This document shows positions 32,340 through 44,340 of a stretch of DNA of 64,000 nt, piece after piece. The DNA is taken from positions 35,893,501 through 35,957,500 of the forward strand of contig NC_134150.1 of assembly GCF_033958435.1 (NCBI RefSeq), written 5' to 3'. The position numbers and the translations under genes are program-made. Position 1 is the first letter of the stretch. Each line of letters begins with the position of its first letter. The DNA comes from Carettochelys insculpta. Lineage: Eukaryota; Chordata; Testudines; Carettochelyidae. Under the pieces are notes generated by a model, which ran no database searches, was not told where the DNA came from, and saw only the letters and a list, made by a program, of their open reading frames with translations.

Positions 32340-35300
32340 CCACAACCCACTGCCTTGTGGGTTATCCTGGGAAGAAGCAAGGCTAAGGGAGTAAACCCTG
32401 ACAGAAAATTCGGAGTGGAGTCCGAAGGCGGTTCGGTGTCAACTTCTGGCACTGTCCCGGCAACTCCTGCAGCTGAGCTGGTACTAGACGTGGAGGTTAT
32501 CCTTTCCTTTGGACTATATCACTAAAGCCGAGAGGGGGACACTGGTGTCTGGGCAGCCCAGAGTCTCCATAATAAGTGCCCAGGCTCGTGCCTGAAGAGG
32601 TACTCCAGCATCGCTGAACAGCGTTGCATCAACACGGGAGGCAACAGATACCGGTTATAAGCTCCTGCTCGACTGGCGTAGAGAACGAGTGCCAGGGGTT
32701 GCCTTCGACGGTGGGAGAGATCCTCGCATCTCACTGGACAGTCACCACCTGCCTCAAGCTGAGCAGCCCCCAGCCAATAGGGTACTGTCCCGCCACAGTT
32801 CACCTGCCTCGCTGGGTGTGTGAGGCTTAAGGTTCCTGAACCTGACAAGTGACTGAAATTTGGGCACCAGGCAAACCAATAAGAAAATCAACAAGAAATG
32901 AGAAACATCAACAATTTAAGCTTGCTTGCTGGAATGTGCGGGCCATGCTGACCGGCTTGACTGAAGATCTTCAGGCCATCAGTGACACCCAAAAGACCGC
33001 TGTCATCAGTGAGGAACTGAAGAGGCTCCGAGCTGATATTGCTGCACTGCAAGAGATGCGACTCGCAGATTCGGGATCTCTAAAGGAAAAGGACTACACC
33101 TTTTTCTGGCAGGGTAAAGTGCAAGAAGAACCCAGAAAGCATGGTGTTGGCTTTGCTGTCAGAAACACCCTTCTACAAATGGAGGAATTAGTCATGGGCG
33201 GATCAGAAAGACTTCTTCAGATCACGCTTCAAACTTGTGCCGGTCCCGTCCACCTGATCAGTGCTTATGCTCCAACCCTTTACGCCACACCAGAAGTAAA
33301 AGACAAGTTCTATGATGTACTTAGTGCTGCTGTAGCGCAAATACCTGCTTGTGAACAACTGTACATCTTGGGTGACTTCAATGCAAGAGTTGGAACTGAT
33401 TGGGCCTCATGGCCTTCCTGCTTAGGACACTTTGGTGTGGGAAAAATGAATGACAATGGACAGCGTCTCCTTGAACTGTGCACGTACCACAATCTGTGCA
33501 TCACAAACACATTCTTCCAAACCAAGCCACAGCACAGAGTGTCATGGAGACACCCACACTTGAAGCACTGGCATCAACTAGACGTGGTCATCACTAGGCG
33601 TAATAACCTCAAAGACGTCCTTCTGACACGCAGCTATCATAGTGCTGACTGTGGTACAGATCACTCGCTAGTTTGCTCCAAGCTCAAGCTGAGACCCAAG
33701 AAGCTGTACCGCTCTAAACATGCTGGAAGGCCCCGCATTGATGCCAGAAAGACAGCAAACTCGGAGAAAGCTGAAAACTTCAGAGAGATCCTCCAGGAAA
33801 ATCTGTGCAGTGGCCCTGGGGGCGCCGATGTGACATCCAAATGGCAACATCTGAGGGATACAGTTTACAACATGGCCTTGTCGGTGTTTGGAAGAAGAGC
33901 TAGAAACACGAACGACTGGTTCAAAGCTAACTCCGATGAGATGATTCCAGTCATTGAAAAGAAGCATGCTGCACTCCTGGAGTACAAACGCTCACCGAGC
34001 CATAGTACCCGGCAAGCACTTAGAGCGGCCAGAAGAACAGTACAGCAGACAACCAGGCACTGTGCCAACAACCACTGGCTCCAGCTATGCAGCAGCATCC
34101 AGACCTGTGCTGACTTTGGTAATCTCAGAGGAATGTACGAGGGTATGAAGAAGGCATTAGGACCCACCCAGAACAAGATGGCACCTCTGAAATCCAAATC
34201 TGGTGAAGTCATCGCTGACAAAGCCAAACAGATGGAGCGCTGGGTTGAGCACTACTCCGAGCTGTACTCACGTGAGAAAGTTGTGGTTGACGCAGCCCTC
34301 GATGCTGTCAAGCTCCTACCAGTAATGGACGAACTGGATCAGGAACCGACTGTGGATGACCTGAAGAGAGCCATTGACAGCATTGCAGCAGGAAAGGCCC
34401 CTGGCCAGGATGGTATACCACCAGAGGTAATCAAGTGTGCCGCGGACACACTCCTGGAACCCCTACATGAGCTACTGTGCCTGTGCTGGAAAGAGGGTGA
34501 GGTTCCACAGGATATGCGTGACGCTAACCTTGTAACGTATAAGAACAAAGGAGACAGAAGCGACTGCAACAACTACCGTGGAATCTCCCTCCTAAGCGTC
34601 ACTGGTAAACTGTTCGCTCGCGTCATCCTTGGCAGACTCCAGAAGATTGCTGAGAGGGTGTACCCCGAATTGCAGTGCGGATTCTGCGCAGAGAGGTCTA
34701 CCGTTGACATGGTCTTCTCTCTAAGGCAGCTGCAGGAGAAGTGCAGGGAGCAGAGGAAGCCACTCTACATAGCCTTCATCGACCTGACCAAGGCCTTTGA
34801 CTTGGTCAGCAGGGATGGTCTGTTCAAACTGCTCCACAAGATAGGCTGTCCTCCATGGTTACTCAAGATGATCCAGTAGTTCCATGAAGACATGAGAGGA
34901 ACCATCCAATATGACGGCACATTATCGGATGCTTTCAGAATCAGGAGCGGTGTCAAACAAGGATGCATTCTTGCTCCGACATTGTTCGGGATCTTCTTCG
35001 CACTGCTCCTGAAGCATGCCTTTGGATCTTCAACAGAGGGCATCTTGCTGCACACAAGATCTGATGGGAAACTGTTTAATCTTGCAAGGCTGAAAGCTAA
35101 ATCTAAGGTGCGGGAAGTCCTCATCAGAGACATGGTGTTTGCAGACGATGCTGCTGTAGTGTCTCACACAGAAGACCAGCTTCAAAAACTGCTGGATCAG
35201 TTCTCCAAAGCGTTCAAGGACTTTGGGCTTACCATCAGCCTAAAGAAGACAAACATACTTGGTCAGGATGTTGCCGAATCCCCATCAATCAGCATTGACA

Positions 35301-36130
35301 ACTATACGTTAGAGGTCGTCCACGAGTTCATTTACCTCAGGTCCACCATCACTGACACCCTGTCATTGGACACTGAGCTAAATAGGAGGATCGGAAAAGC
35401 GGCCACAACACTGTCCAGACTCAGCAACAGAGTGTGGAATAACAACAAGCTGTACACTCACACCAAAATGCAAGTTTACAGAGCCTGCATCCTCAGCACC
35501 CTCCTTTATGGCAGCGAGACTTAGACCCTGTATGCCCGCCAGGAAAAGAGGCTGAACTTCTTCCACTTGCACTGCCTCAGGCGCATCCTTGGAATATCAT
35601 GGAAGAACAGAGTGACCAATACCACCGTCCTCGAGCAAGCTGGAATCCCAACCATGCACACCCTCCTCAGGCAGCGTTGGCTCCGCTGGCTTGGCCACAT
35701 CCACAGGATGAGTGATGGAAGGATTCCAAAAGACATCCTGTACGGTGAGCTAGCCTCTGGCAAAAGACCTCCTGGACGCCCCCAGTTGCGCTACAAAGAT
35801 GTCTGCAAGACAGACCTCAGAGAGGTAGACATTGAGCTGGACGACTGGGAAGAACTAGCAGACGACTGCAGCAGATGGAGGCAGGGGTTACACAAGGGCC
35901 TTCAGAAGGGCGAGATGAGGATCAGACAGCTAGCAGAGGAGAAACGAGCGCACAGAAAGCACACTAAGGACTTGCCAGACACCCACCACATCTGCAAGAG
36001 ATGCAGCAAGGACTGTCACTCTCGTGTGGGTCTTCATAGTCACAGTAGACGCTGTAAATGAAGTCCTCAATTGAAACTATAAAGGGCGCGATCCATAGTC
36101 TATGGAGACTGAAGGATACCTACTGTACTT
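32340..36130 (+). mobile_element. Nearly full-length APE-type LINE
   Basis: This is a non-LTR retrotransposon of about 3.8 kb. A GC-balanced 5' untranslated region (about 32340-32848) precedes one long frame (32849-36061), and a short 3' tail follows (AAAGGGCGCGATCC, then GGAGACTGAAGGATACC). It has an AP-type endonuclease at the N-terminus, a reverse transcriptase in the middle and a zinc-finger-like C-terminus. It is not CR1. The clade is unassigned; RTE- or Jockey-group elements are candidates. No target duplication was found because the exact 5' boundary is uncertain. Confidence 0.85.
32849..36061 (+). pseudogene. LINE ORF: AP endonuclease plus reverse transcriptase, two in-frame stops
   Basis: The frame is open for 1,070 codons apart from TAG at codon 677 (34877-34879) and TAG at codon 892 (35522-35524). 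There is no frameshift: the three open pieces share one frame. Endonuclease motifs are CWNVR (near residue 30), LQEMRL (about 70), GDFNARVG (about 175) and GTDHSLV (about 270). Reverse transcriptase shows the NYRGISLL block, IAFIDLTKAFD (catalytic Asp), then after the first stop SGVKQGCILAPTLFG and MVFADDAAVV (FADD active site). The C-terminus has CKRCSKDC...GLHSHSRRC, a C2H2/C2HC-like finger. The frame opens just after a TGA at 32843-32845 and has no ATG before codon 32, so the true start is unclear. Enzymes would nick DNA and copy element RNA at the cut. Confidence 0.9.
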
Positions 36131-36796
36131 AACCAGATTTAAGAAGAAAACAGGTTTTTCTGAAGGAAAACTAGTGTCAATTTCACAGTTGCACAAAATA
36201 AGCCCTCTGACAAGCTTTTCAGATTGTTTGCAAACAAAGCCTAGATGTTAAGAGGATATTAGTGAATTGCATAGGGAAGTAATAAATTAGTCTACTGTGA
36301 AGGTTACTGGACTAGAGTTCATGAAATACTGCATTAAAACAATATAATCTAAATAATGCTTTTTTCTAGGAGCCCAAGCTAGTGCCCACTTATTTAATGG
36401 ACATTGGGTTAGGCTCTAAGGTAGGAAACAATGCTTGCTCCTAATATCAAGCACCAAGCATTTGAAAGCATACCACTTGGCCAGACATTACAAATCACTC
36501 AACTCAAATGTTCGGCAGTGAATCCTCTTAGGCTGGAACTCTGAAATGTTTAAAATTGTTTCTATTCTTTCTTTCTTTCTTTGAAAACAAAGATGTTCAG
36601 ATCTGCAAAAAAATTTAAGTCAGCCAGGACAGCCTCATGTTGCTCTATGAGAGGAAACACAAGACATATGGGATAGGGTTTGTGTAAACCACAATGCTCA
36701 GGTCACAGCTGGTGCTGTCTTTCCATAGGCCAATGTACCTTTCCTCATTAAAAATGAACCCTTCAACTTCTGTCTTACACTTTTTGTGCCTCACTT
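36131..36796. other. No recognised gene; (TTTC)n microsatellite
   Basis: A TTTC run lies at about 36565-36584. No gene or named repeat is seen. Confidence 0.5.
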
Positions 36797-37945
36797 TCAC
36801 AGAATCACAGGGCTGGAAGGGACCTCAGGAGGTCATCTAGTCCAGCCCCCTGCTTCAAGCAGGATCAACGCCCACTAAGTCATCCCAGCCAGGACCTTGT
36901 CCAGCCGGGACTTAAAAACCTCAAGGGATGGAGAATCCACCACCTGTCTAGGCAATTCATTCCAGTGCTTTACCACCCGCCTGGTGAAGTCGGTTTTCCT
37001 AATATCTAACCTACATCTTTCCCTCTTCAACTTCTGACCATTACTCCTTGTTCTGCCATCTGACATCACTGAGAACAGTTTCTCACCCTCATTTTTAGAG
37101 CTCCCGTTCAGGAACTTGAAGGCTGCTATTAAATCACCTCTAAGTCTTCTCTTCTGTAAACTAAACAAGCCCAAATCCCTCAGTCTATCCTCATAGGTCT
37201 TGTGCTCCAGACCCTTAATCGTTTTTGTTGCCCTTCGCTGAACCTGCTCCAGCAAATCCACATACTTTTTATACTGGGGGGCCCAAAACTGGACACAATA
37301 TTCCAGATGTGGCCTCACCAGTGCCGAATAAAGAGGAATAACTACTTCTCTAGATCTGCTCGAAATGCTCCTCCTAATGCACCCTAGTATGCCGTTAGCC
37401 TTCTTGGCTACAAGACCACACTGTTTACTCAAATCCAGCCTTTCATCCACCATAACCCCTAGGTCCCTTTCCATTGTACTGCTGCTGAGCCAGTCGGTCC
37501 CCAGCCTGTTAACAATGTTTGGGATTCTTCCGCCCCCGGTGCAGGACTCTACACTTCTCGTTATTGAACTGCATCAGATTTCTTTTGGCCCAGTCCTCCA
37601 ATTTATCCAGGTCCCTCTGGATTCTCTCTCTACCCTCCAACGTATCTACCTCTCCCCCTAGTTTTGTGTCATCTGCAAACTTGCTGAGGGTGCAATCCAG
37701 TCCCTCATCCAGGTCATTAATAAAGATGCTGAATAACACCGGCCCCAGAACCAAGCCTTCCGGCGCTCCGCTTGAAACAGACCGCCATCCAGATATCAAG
37801 CCATTGACCACTACCCGTTGGGCCCGACTATCAAGCCAGCTTTCTATCCATCTTATAGCCCAAGGATCCAATCCATATTTCCTTAACTTATGGACAAGAA
37901 TGTTGTGGGAGACTGTATAAAAAGCCTTGCTGAAGTCAAGGTATT
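36797..37945 (-). mobile_element. CR1 LINE, 5'-truncated, relatively well preserved
   Basis: The 3' end at the low coordinate reads AGAATCACAGGGCTGGAAGG. The copy ends abruptly near 37945, after the reverse-transcriptase YLDFSKAF motif, typical 5' truncation. It overlaps in content with the CR1 at 22728-25550 but is less decayed. Confidence 0.9.
36875..37945 (-). pseudogene. CR1 reverse-transcriptase C-terminal region
   Basis: Two long open pieces survive: one running from the truncation point down to 37509 and one at 37474-36875 (199 codons), separated by a frameshift near 37475-37509. They contain [23 protein letters not shown] (the usual GVPQGS box, altered), FADDTKLGG (the active-site box), then MERDLGVMVDERL and LVRPHLEYCVQFW and FTRRVVKHWNELPRQVV. 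This is the standard CR1 order. The nearest upstream residues (beyond 37945) are unrelated host sequence. Confidence 0.85.
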
Positions 37946-38246
37946 TTTTCTCACTTCCCTGGCAGAAATAAGGATCAACTCCACAGAAGACTATAGAGTG
38001 ACACTGGTGTGAAACTGGTATAAGTGAAAGGAGAAATATGTGGACTGAAATGATCATGAGTAGCAGAGATGAGTGAGAGGGGAAGTATGATGCCTATTCA
38101 AGTTTTAAGAGGTTAAACTTCCATGCAACACCAACACCTCCAAAAAGGTGCAAGTGTACAAACAAAGATGTCAGTCTCTTTTTTGAAAATGATCTTTGGG
38201 TTGCTCACTTTATTCCTTAGCATGAGGCAGGTAGACCTCCTCATGG
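37946..38246. other. No recognised feature
   Basis: This is spacer of about 300 bp between the truncated CR1 and the palindromic MITE. No gene is seen. Confidence 0.5.
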
Positions 38247-38680
38247 GCCGTGTCTACACTAGCCCCAAACTTCGAAATGGCCATGCAAATGGCCATTTCG
38301 AAATTTACTAATGAAGCACTGAAATACATATTCAGCACCTCATTAGCATGCAGGTGGCTGCGGCACTTTGAAATTGACGCGGCTCGCCGCCGTGCGGCTT
38401 GTCCCGACAGGGCTCCTTTTCGAAAGGACCCCGCCTACTTCGAAGTCCCCTTATTCCCATCTGCTCACAGGAATAAGGGGACTTCGAAGTAGGTGGGGTC
38501 CTTTCGCAAAGGAGCCCCGTTGGGATGAGCCGCGCGGCGGCGAGCCGCGTCAATTTTGAAGTGCCGCGGCCGCCTGCATGCTAATGAGGTGCTGAATATG
38601 CATTTCAGTGTTTCATTAGTAAACTTCGAAATGGCCGTTTGCATGGCCATTTCGAAGTTTGGGGCTAGTGTAGACACGGC
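38247..38680. mobile_element. Palindromic MITE (434 bp), Harbinger type
   Basis: The ends GCCGTGTCTACACTAGCCCC and GGGGCTAGTGTAGACACGGC are perfect inverses for 20 bp. The two arms pair along almost the whole length around a centre near 38463. It is the same family as 24282-24702 and 29377-29575 (shared TGGCCATGCAAATGGCC, TTTTCGAAAGGACCC, CCCCTTATTCCC). No flanking duplication is obvious. The short frames within it are shadows of the palindrome. Confidence 0.85.
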
Positions 38681-39659
38681 TAAGGTGTTTCTAAAACTTC
38701 CAGTAAAAGAATACCTATGGATGTGTTTTGATTTGGTTCAAAATTATTCTTCAGGAGCAAAAAAACTAGATTTTTTTTAAACAAAGTATGAAACCTTAGG
38801 CAAAATAATAATTCATCCAAAAAGAAATCTATAAAGAACATGCCACAAATGGGTAAACAGACTAATAACTAGGGATGGCCCATTTGATCTGAAGTATCAA
38901 ATAAAGGTATAATTCTCTATTCTTATTTAACTAAGCTTCAACTATCCCTTAGAGCTTCTATAAAGCACAATTCACAATTCAGGATTTTGCTGAGATGTCA
39001 AATTATGCTTTCAAAATATTGAAGATTCTTTTCCTTCTAAGTGCCAAAATAGATTTCAGGAAAAGGACGTAAATTTATATGAAGAATTTAAGTAATATAT
39101 TCTGTGATCGACCACCAGAGTGCCACATTCCTTTTATAGTGACACATTAGCCTTCTCATATCAGTATGCTGAAGGGAAAAAACATCCTTTATAGGTGAAG
39201 GGAGCAATAAAGCATTGTCTCCCCCTCACCACTACTATTCGTTTGCATTTTTAAATGGCCCTTTAAATTAAACAGACTAAGAAGCAGCATGAGCTATCCT
39301 AAGCCCTCTTGGGACCCTTTTTGATCTCATGCTAGTACATCACTGACTTGACTTTAGTTGTTTCTGATTTAGACCAAGGTAAACAATGTTGGTATCAGGG
39401 ATCCAGGGGACAATTCAACCGGAATGACAATTAGTCCAGTGGTCAACATCCACTAACAGTGACAACAGATGTCACATTTGGATCATGGTGGGAGAATCAC
39501 GATTGCTCTGCATTAGATTTTAGCCAGGACTGACTTGTAAGGGTGATCCAAGTGGAAGACCTGGAGGACAAGTCAAGAAGGAAGAGAATTTTGTAATTCT
39601 ATGCCTTATAATTCTACTTCTAAGCAGATGTTATATGGGAGGATTCTCATGGCTCACTC
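38681..39659. other. No recognised feature
   Basis: This is AT-rich sequence with no gene or repeat that I can support. Confidence 0.5.
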
Positions 39660-39885
39660 AAAAGAATGGCCATACTGAGTCAGAGCAGTCCATTTAGCCA
39701 GTATCCTGTCTTTCAACAGAGGCCAATGTCACATGCCCCAGAGGGATGTACAGAGCATGTAATCATCAAAGTGATCCCTCCCTGTCATCTATTTTCAGCC
39801 TCTGACAAACAGAGGCTCGGGATACCATTCCTACCGATGCTGGCTAGCAGCCATTTATGGACATTAGCACTAGGCAGGTAGAACT
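39660..39885 (+). repeat. Interspersed repeat, CR1-like 3' region by resemblance
   Basis: The order GGCCATACTGAGTCAGAGCAG, CCAGTATCCTGTCTTTC, CAGAGGCCAATG, CCCCAGAGGGATG and CAAACAGAGGCTCGGGA is a familiar amniote repeat. A shorter copy of the same start lies at 52786-52870. I assign it to the LINE class tentatively. Confidence 0.65.
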
Positions 39886-40893
39886 CCTCAAGGTGTTTCT
39901 CAAACTTTTAGTAAATAAATATTTAAGTGTATAACATAGGGTACAGCTCTTCCTGGGAGAGAAGAGCTCTGAGTACAGACCAGTCCTAAAATTTCCAGTC
40001 CCAATCACATTGACCATAGGTGCCCACCTATGGTGATTGACAACACAATGGATTGTCTCTCTGTGTGAGCTTTAAGAACGTCCTCACTTGTATGACATAA
40101 GTGTATGTTTATTATTATCTCATTACCATCTGTAAAATGTATGTTTCCTTTCTGTTTAAATGGACTACATATAAAAGCAAAGAGCATGGCTAGCTAAATA
40201 AGGTAGCACTAGAAAGGAAGGAGAAAATGATAGCAGATATCCATCCAGTTAGCTCCTCTATGCTTTGCATTTTTGCCTACCTGACCCAGGCAATTAAGAT
40301 GAAAGTTGAAAGGCCATTGTAAGTAGGAAGATTTCTAAAGAGTTTCTTAAATAGATTGGTTGTGAAAACTTTTTTGAAAGATATGCAGATGTTTACTTTC
40401 ATAGGAAGAATTTTGATATTAATATGGGCTCTTACAGATCCAATTCTATCTTGGTCAGGTGCCAAAGAAGTTTAGCCTCAACTATCAGCTATTTTAAAGC
40501 AGGTCTTTGCATAGTGCTGTAGATATTAACCCTTTAATTGTTTTCAAATGTGAATATTCAGCCTTAATTTGTTAAAATTGTTTTCAGATATAATGTGTTT
40601 TGCTCATGTTCAGTTATATTTCGTGAAGGGAATGTTATGGCTTTTGTAATCTTTGAGTGCTAAATTTAAGATAGATGTATGTGAATATCTGTCACATTTA
40701 ATTATCTCCGCCATCAAATTCAATAAGTGGCCTATTAAGAGGAAAAAACTTGTTCAAATACTCATTAGAAAAAGGAAGATTTCATGGTACAACAAAGAAG
40801 GAAGAAATTGAATTTCTGTTCTATAAGGAACAAAACAAAATTATGCCTTCTTCAATTGCCCACCCCCAAACCCAAGTTGCTTAAATAGGAATA
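39886..40893. other. No recognised feature
   Basis: This is AT-rich sequence. Nothing is supportable. Confidence 0.5.
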
Positions 40894-41216
40894 CAATAAA
40901 AGCTGTGTTATCTGACACTCAGATGACCAGTATGTTCTACTAACTGGCACTGAGGGCAGCTGCCCCTGGACTGTCTGTCCTGCCAGGCTGGCTGCTGCAG
41001 GGCATCCCCCTCACCACCACTTGTAGCCAGCAGAGTCTGGTGGTTTCCTGGCTGGGGTTGACTGCCACAAGGTGGCTCCCCCAGCCCTTGAGAGTGGGGC
41101 TGGCCCACCTATCAAGTCAGTAGAGTGGGGCCAATGGCCCCACTCGACTAACTGGGGAATTTGATTATGCAGCACGTCCTGTTCCCCAGGGATGCTGGAT
41201 AATCAAGCTTCTACTT
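40894..41216. mobile_element. Non-autonomous Tigger-like MITE
   Basis: The left end reads CAATAAAAGCTGTGTTATCTG after TA, and the right end GCTGGATAATCAAGCTTCTACTT. These are the typical mariner/Tigger termini (AAAGCTGTGTTATC). TA precedes the left end; CA follows the right end. The 323-bp interior is GC-rich and non-coding. The minus-strand frame at 40908-41108 is not a gene. Confidence 0.7.
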
Positions 41217-41574
41217 CATTTAGCTTGCTGTACAGCTAAAGCCATCGGATTGCAAGATGGGGTGACCCAGAAGCTTGTCAAAGAGCAACAGAGCCATTCT
41301 ACAAAAGAATTTTACCACAAGGTTACAGAGGAAACCATCTGAATTGAAATTCATTTGAAAATCTGATACATTTAAATTAGGCCTTAACAGAGATCTCTAC
41401 TATCTTATGCATTACAAGAGCAATTTCCCCACCCATGATATTTGCAGGAAGAGCACATGTCCTTAATTTACTTCATCTACTGGTCCTATTAGTGACAGGT
41501 AACCCCCATTTCCCTCCTTTCTTAACACCCCAACACCTCCACTATATAAACCCTGGGTTCTAACTGACTACTCC
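41217..41574. other. No recognised feature
   Basis: Nothing supportable. Confidence 0.5.
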
Positions 41575-41702
41575 AATAATCTGAAGAAATGGGTCTTGCC
41601 CCCGAAAGCTCATTACCTATTACACTGACTAGTCTTTAAGGTACTACAGGACTGCTTGTTATTTGAGAAGATGCTGACTAACACAGCTACCCCTCTGAGA
41701 CG
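41575..41702 (+). repeat. Interspersed-repeat 3' tail, long form
   Basis: It carries CTGAAGAAATGGGTCTTG, CCCGAAAGCTCATTACC, TAGTCTTTAAGGTACTACAGG, and a distal GACTAACACAGCTACCCC end. The same tail recurs in shorter or inverted forms at 8199-8243, 10016-10130 and 62138-62626. Confidence 0.7.
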
Positions 41703-43479
41703 ATGAAACGTCTCACCAGCAGGGCTTGCTAGCACTGAACAACTGCACCATCACAACATGCAGCAGAGTAACAAACCGGTGCAGCTGCAACACAGAATCT
41801 AGGCCACACTAACCCTACTCTGGCAGGTGACAGGTCTTCTGCTTCACTGCACCTCCATGCATCATGCCTTGTTGCCAATTCCACCCCCTCCCCACCGGCC
41901 CATGCCATGGCTTCAGGAGTTTGTTTCTATGGCGTATTATAATATGGATGGGCTGTTCATTTGTTCCAGGGACTGCTCTGGCATGCACAAGTAGCTGCAC
42001 ATGTGCCAGGAGGGGCCCTCACTCATTTTGCAGAAGCCATGGTAACAGGATCCCAGTGCCTGCCACAGTACATCACTTCTGTTGGCGTGCGTCTGCATGC
42101 ATGTGGGGCGAGCGGCTGACAGAGACAGATTGTCAGATCTGTCACTGAAAGGTGGCCAGGAGCACTGTGGGGAGCACTGCGAGGCTCAGCAGAGCCCGTA
42201 TGGCCATGCACCTGTACGTCCCTTTTACAGAAATGCTGCATCAGTGCCCAGTGGCCCACTGCAGAACACAGCGGTGCTGACACATGCTCCAAGCAAGCCA
42301 GCTGCCATGAGTGCCAACAAGGCCCTTGTGTCACTGCAACAAGCTTTGTGTGTGGACTTAAATATCTCTTCGCTGCACTGCAAGTAGGAAAATCAGTGGA
42401 GCAGAAAGGGGAAGAGATATGTCAGAAGCAGATTAGAGACAAAACCCAGCAACCATCATGGGGTTATTTTTTCCCTCCTACAAATAGAGCTCAGAGTATT
42501 TTCTCTAGACAAGAGCTGTGTGGAAATTCCCCACATGTTAAAGGGAGTGTTTTGTCTGTGCATCACAAGGATATGGTATTAACCTGGATAATATTTCCAG
42601 AAAGCACTGTGTATAAATATTAACCTGCAGAGCGAACGGGACACAGCATTCTGCTTCACTGACCCATGGACCGGTTTCAAAACCTCTCTCTCTCTGAGGA
42701 AGTCCAAGAAAAGCCATTCTCACCATGAGAGAAAAACAAAAGCGAATATCTGAAAACATACTGGAAATAAACCTGTGTCAGCTGCAGAGTAAATGGGTAC
42801 AGAGGAAAGAAGTGTATAGCCACATCTGAGTAATTGAAGCTAGCAGTAAGAGCCAATTGACTAACTAAACACACACACACATAGAATTACGCTCAGAGCA
42901 GCTGCCAAACAAAACAGCTCAGACTGGCCTCAATCGATGCAGGAACCAGCTGAGTCACTGCCAGTCCTGCCTGCCTCTGCAACAGCCACCATCTTGGTCT
43001 GCTCTGAGGAGAGAACCAGGGACCTCCTGGGGTTAAGTCACGAGTCTTTATAGTTTGAGCAAAACAGCCAGCTTCTAAAAATAGGAGAAGTACCATATTT
43101 GTATTCTCTGTGGCTCATAACATACACTGATTGGTAGGTTACAGCTGTAGTTCCCCAACTCCACATACTCTACTGGCTCTAAAATGCCTCCCCCGCCACC
43201 AGCAACTGCTGCAATATCACAGCATACCCAGCCTGCAGCACACTCTTACACAGTGTTCCCTGACTGAGGACTTGCACCTGCCCTTTGGGATCAGCAGCTT
43301 ACCCGAAGAAGCAAATTCCCAGGGTGCTGCAATTCGGCAGCTTCAGGTTTCATCACAGCTTCTGTGTTCCACGTCATTGCTCCAGCATCACCTTTCCCCC
43401 ACAGCAGCTCCTTCCACCCTCTCTGTCATGACCTTCTCTCCTGCCTCCCCCGCCACCCACCCACTTTCTTTCAGGCTGT
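41703..43479. other. No recognised gene
   Basis: A (CA)n run lies at 42869-42880. The short overlapping frames (41815-42387, 42348-42759, 43131-43481) have no domains. Confidence 0.45.
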
Positions 43480-44340
43480 AGTCGATCGAGGCAGGGCTCT
43501 GTTCCCCTTCTGCGGCAAAGGGTACCAACCCACCTCGCTACAGCTTAACTGCTGTTTCTCGCTGCGGAATCAGCATCCTTTGTCTGTGCTATGCCTTGAG
43601 CTTGCAACATGGTTGGGCAAGTAACAACAGTTAATAGCCCTTGAGGGACAAGAGATTGAGGCACACAGTTCAGCCCACACTCTGGTTCAGAGAGAAGCAA
43701 CAGCAAAATTAGTGAGCTCAGGCCTGCCTTTATGTAGTCTCCCCCTGTATGGCTACCACCTACAGTTTGAGTGGTAGGGAGAATGCAGGTCCACCTATTC
43801 CACCGTGTCCCAGCTCAGGGTCCTAATTGTGGCAGCATGGTCTGCCACTGATCCACGACTATCCAGCCACAACACGTTGACTTGCCTCCTCTCAGCACTG
43901 CAGCCTAATAGGGGTCTGTCGTCTCTGGGCCACCCCCATATTCCCTTTCCAGGTGTAACTGTCACTGTAACGGGGATGCCCTGGTTACCAGGGCCTCTGT
44001 CTCCAGAAGCAGCTCCTCCAGGGCTGGGTCATCCAGGGGTCTAGGCAATTTGGACCTGTCATCAGCTTCTTATGGCTGTCTCCCAGTACAGGAGCTCAAA
44101 GGACGTATCTGCCTCCTATAGTGGCTGGACTCCAACTGAGCCATCAGCTGGAGCCTTTATTTTTCTAGCCACATCACTTTGCTTCTAGTGAGCAGGTCGA
44201 GACTGGTCTGGTGCCACCCACCAGGGGTGTGAGGTGGTCTTCCCCTTCCAGGTCAGAGGGGATCCCCTTAGCCTCACTACACAACCTCTAATGATTTTCC
44301 AGGGGTCTGAGCCACTATCTCCTTTGCCTCACTACTCCTA
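43480..44340. repeat. Possible large interspersed repeat, moderately GC-rich
   Basis: The phrases CAGCTCAGGGTCCTAATTGTGGCAGC, CTATCCAGCCACAACAC and TGGACTCCAACTGAGCC resemble a reptile repeat. Some short phrases are similar to the GC-rich block at 28291-29376 (for example CTATCCAGGCCGCAACACA there). I cannot name the family or its ends. Confidence 0.35.

Noticed and set aside
33310..35763. Several minus-strand frames of 64-122 residues
   Set aside because: They are shadows on the strand opposite the LINE coding frame.
37202..37920. Plus-strand frames of 61-133 residues
   Set aside because: They are antisense shadows of CR1 reverse transcriptase.
41815..42387. Overlapping frames of about 100 residues on both strands
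   Set aside because: Both strands are open to a similar extent, as expected by chance in locally GC-richer DNA.
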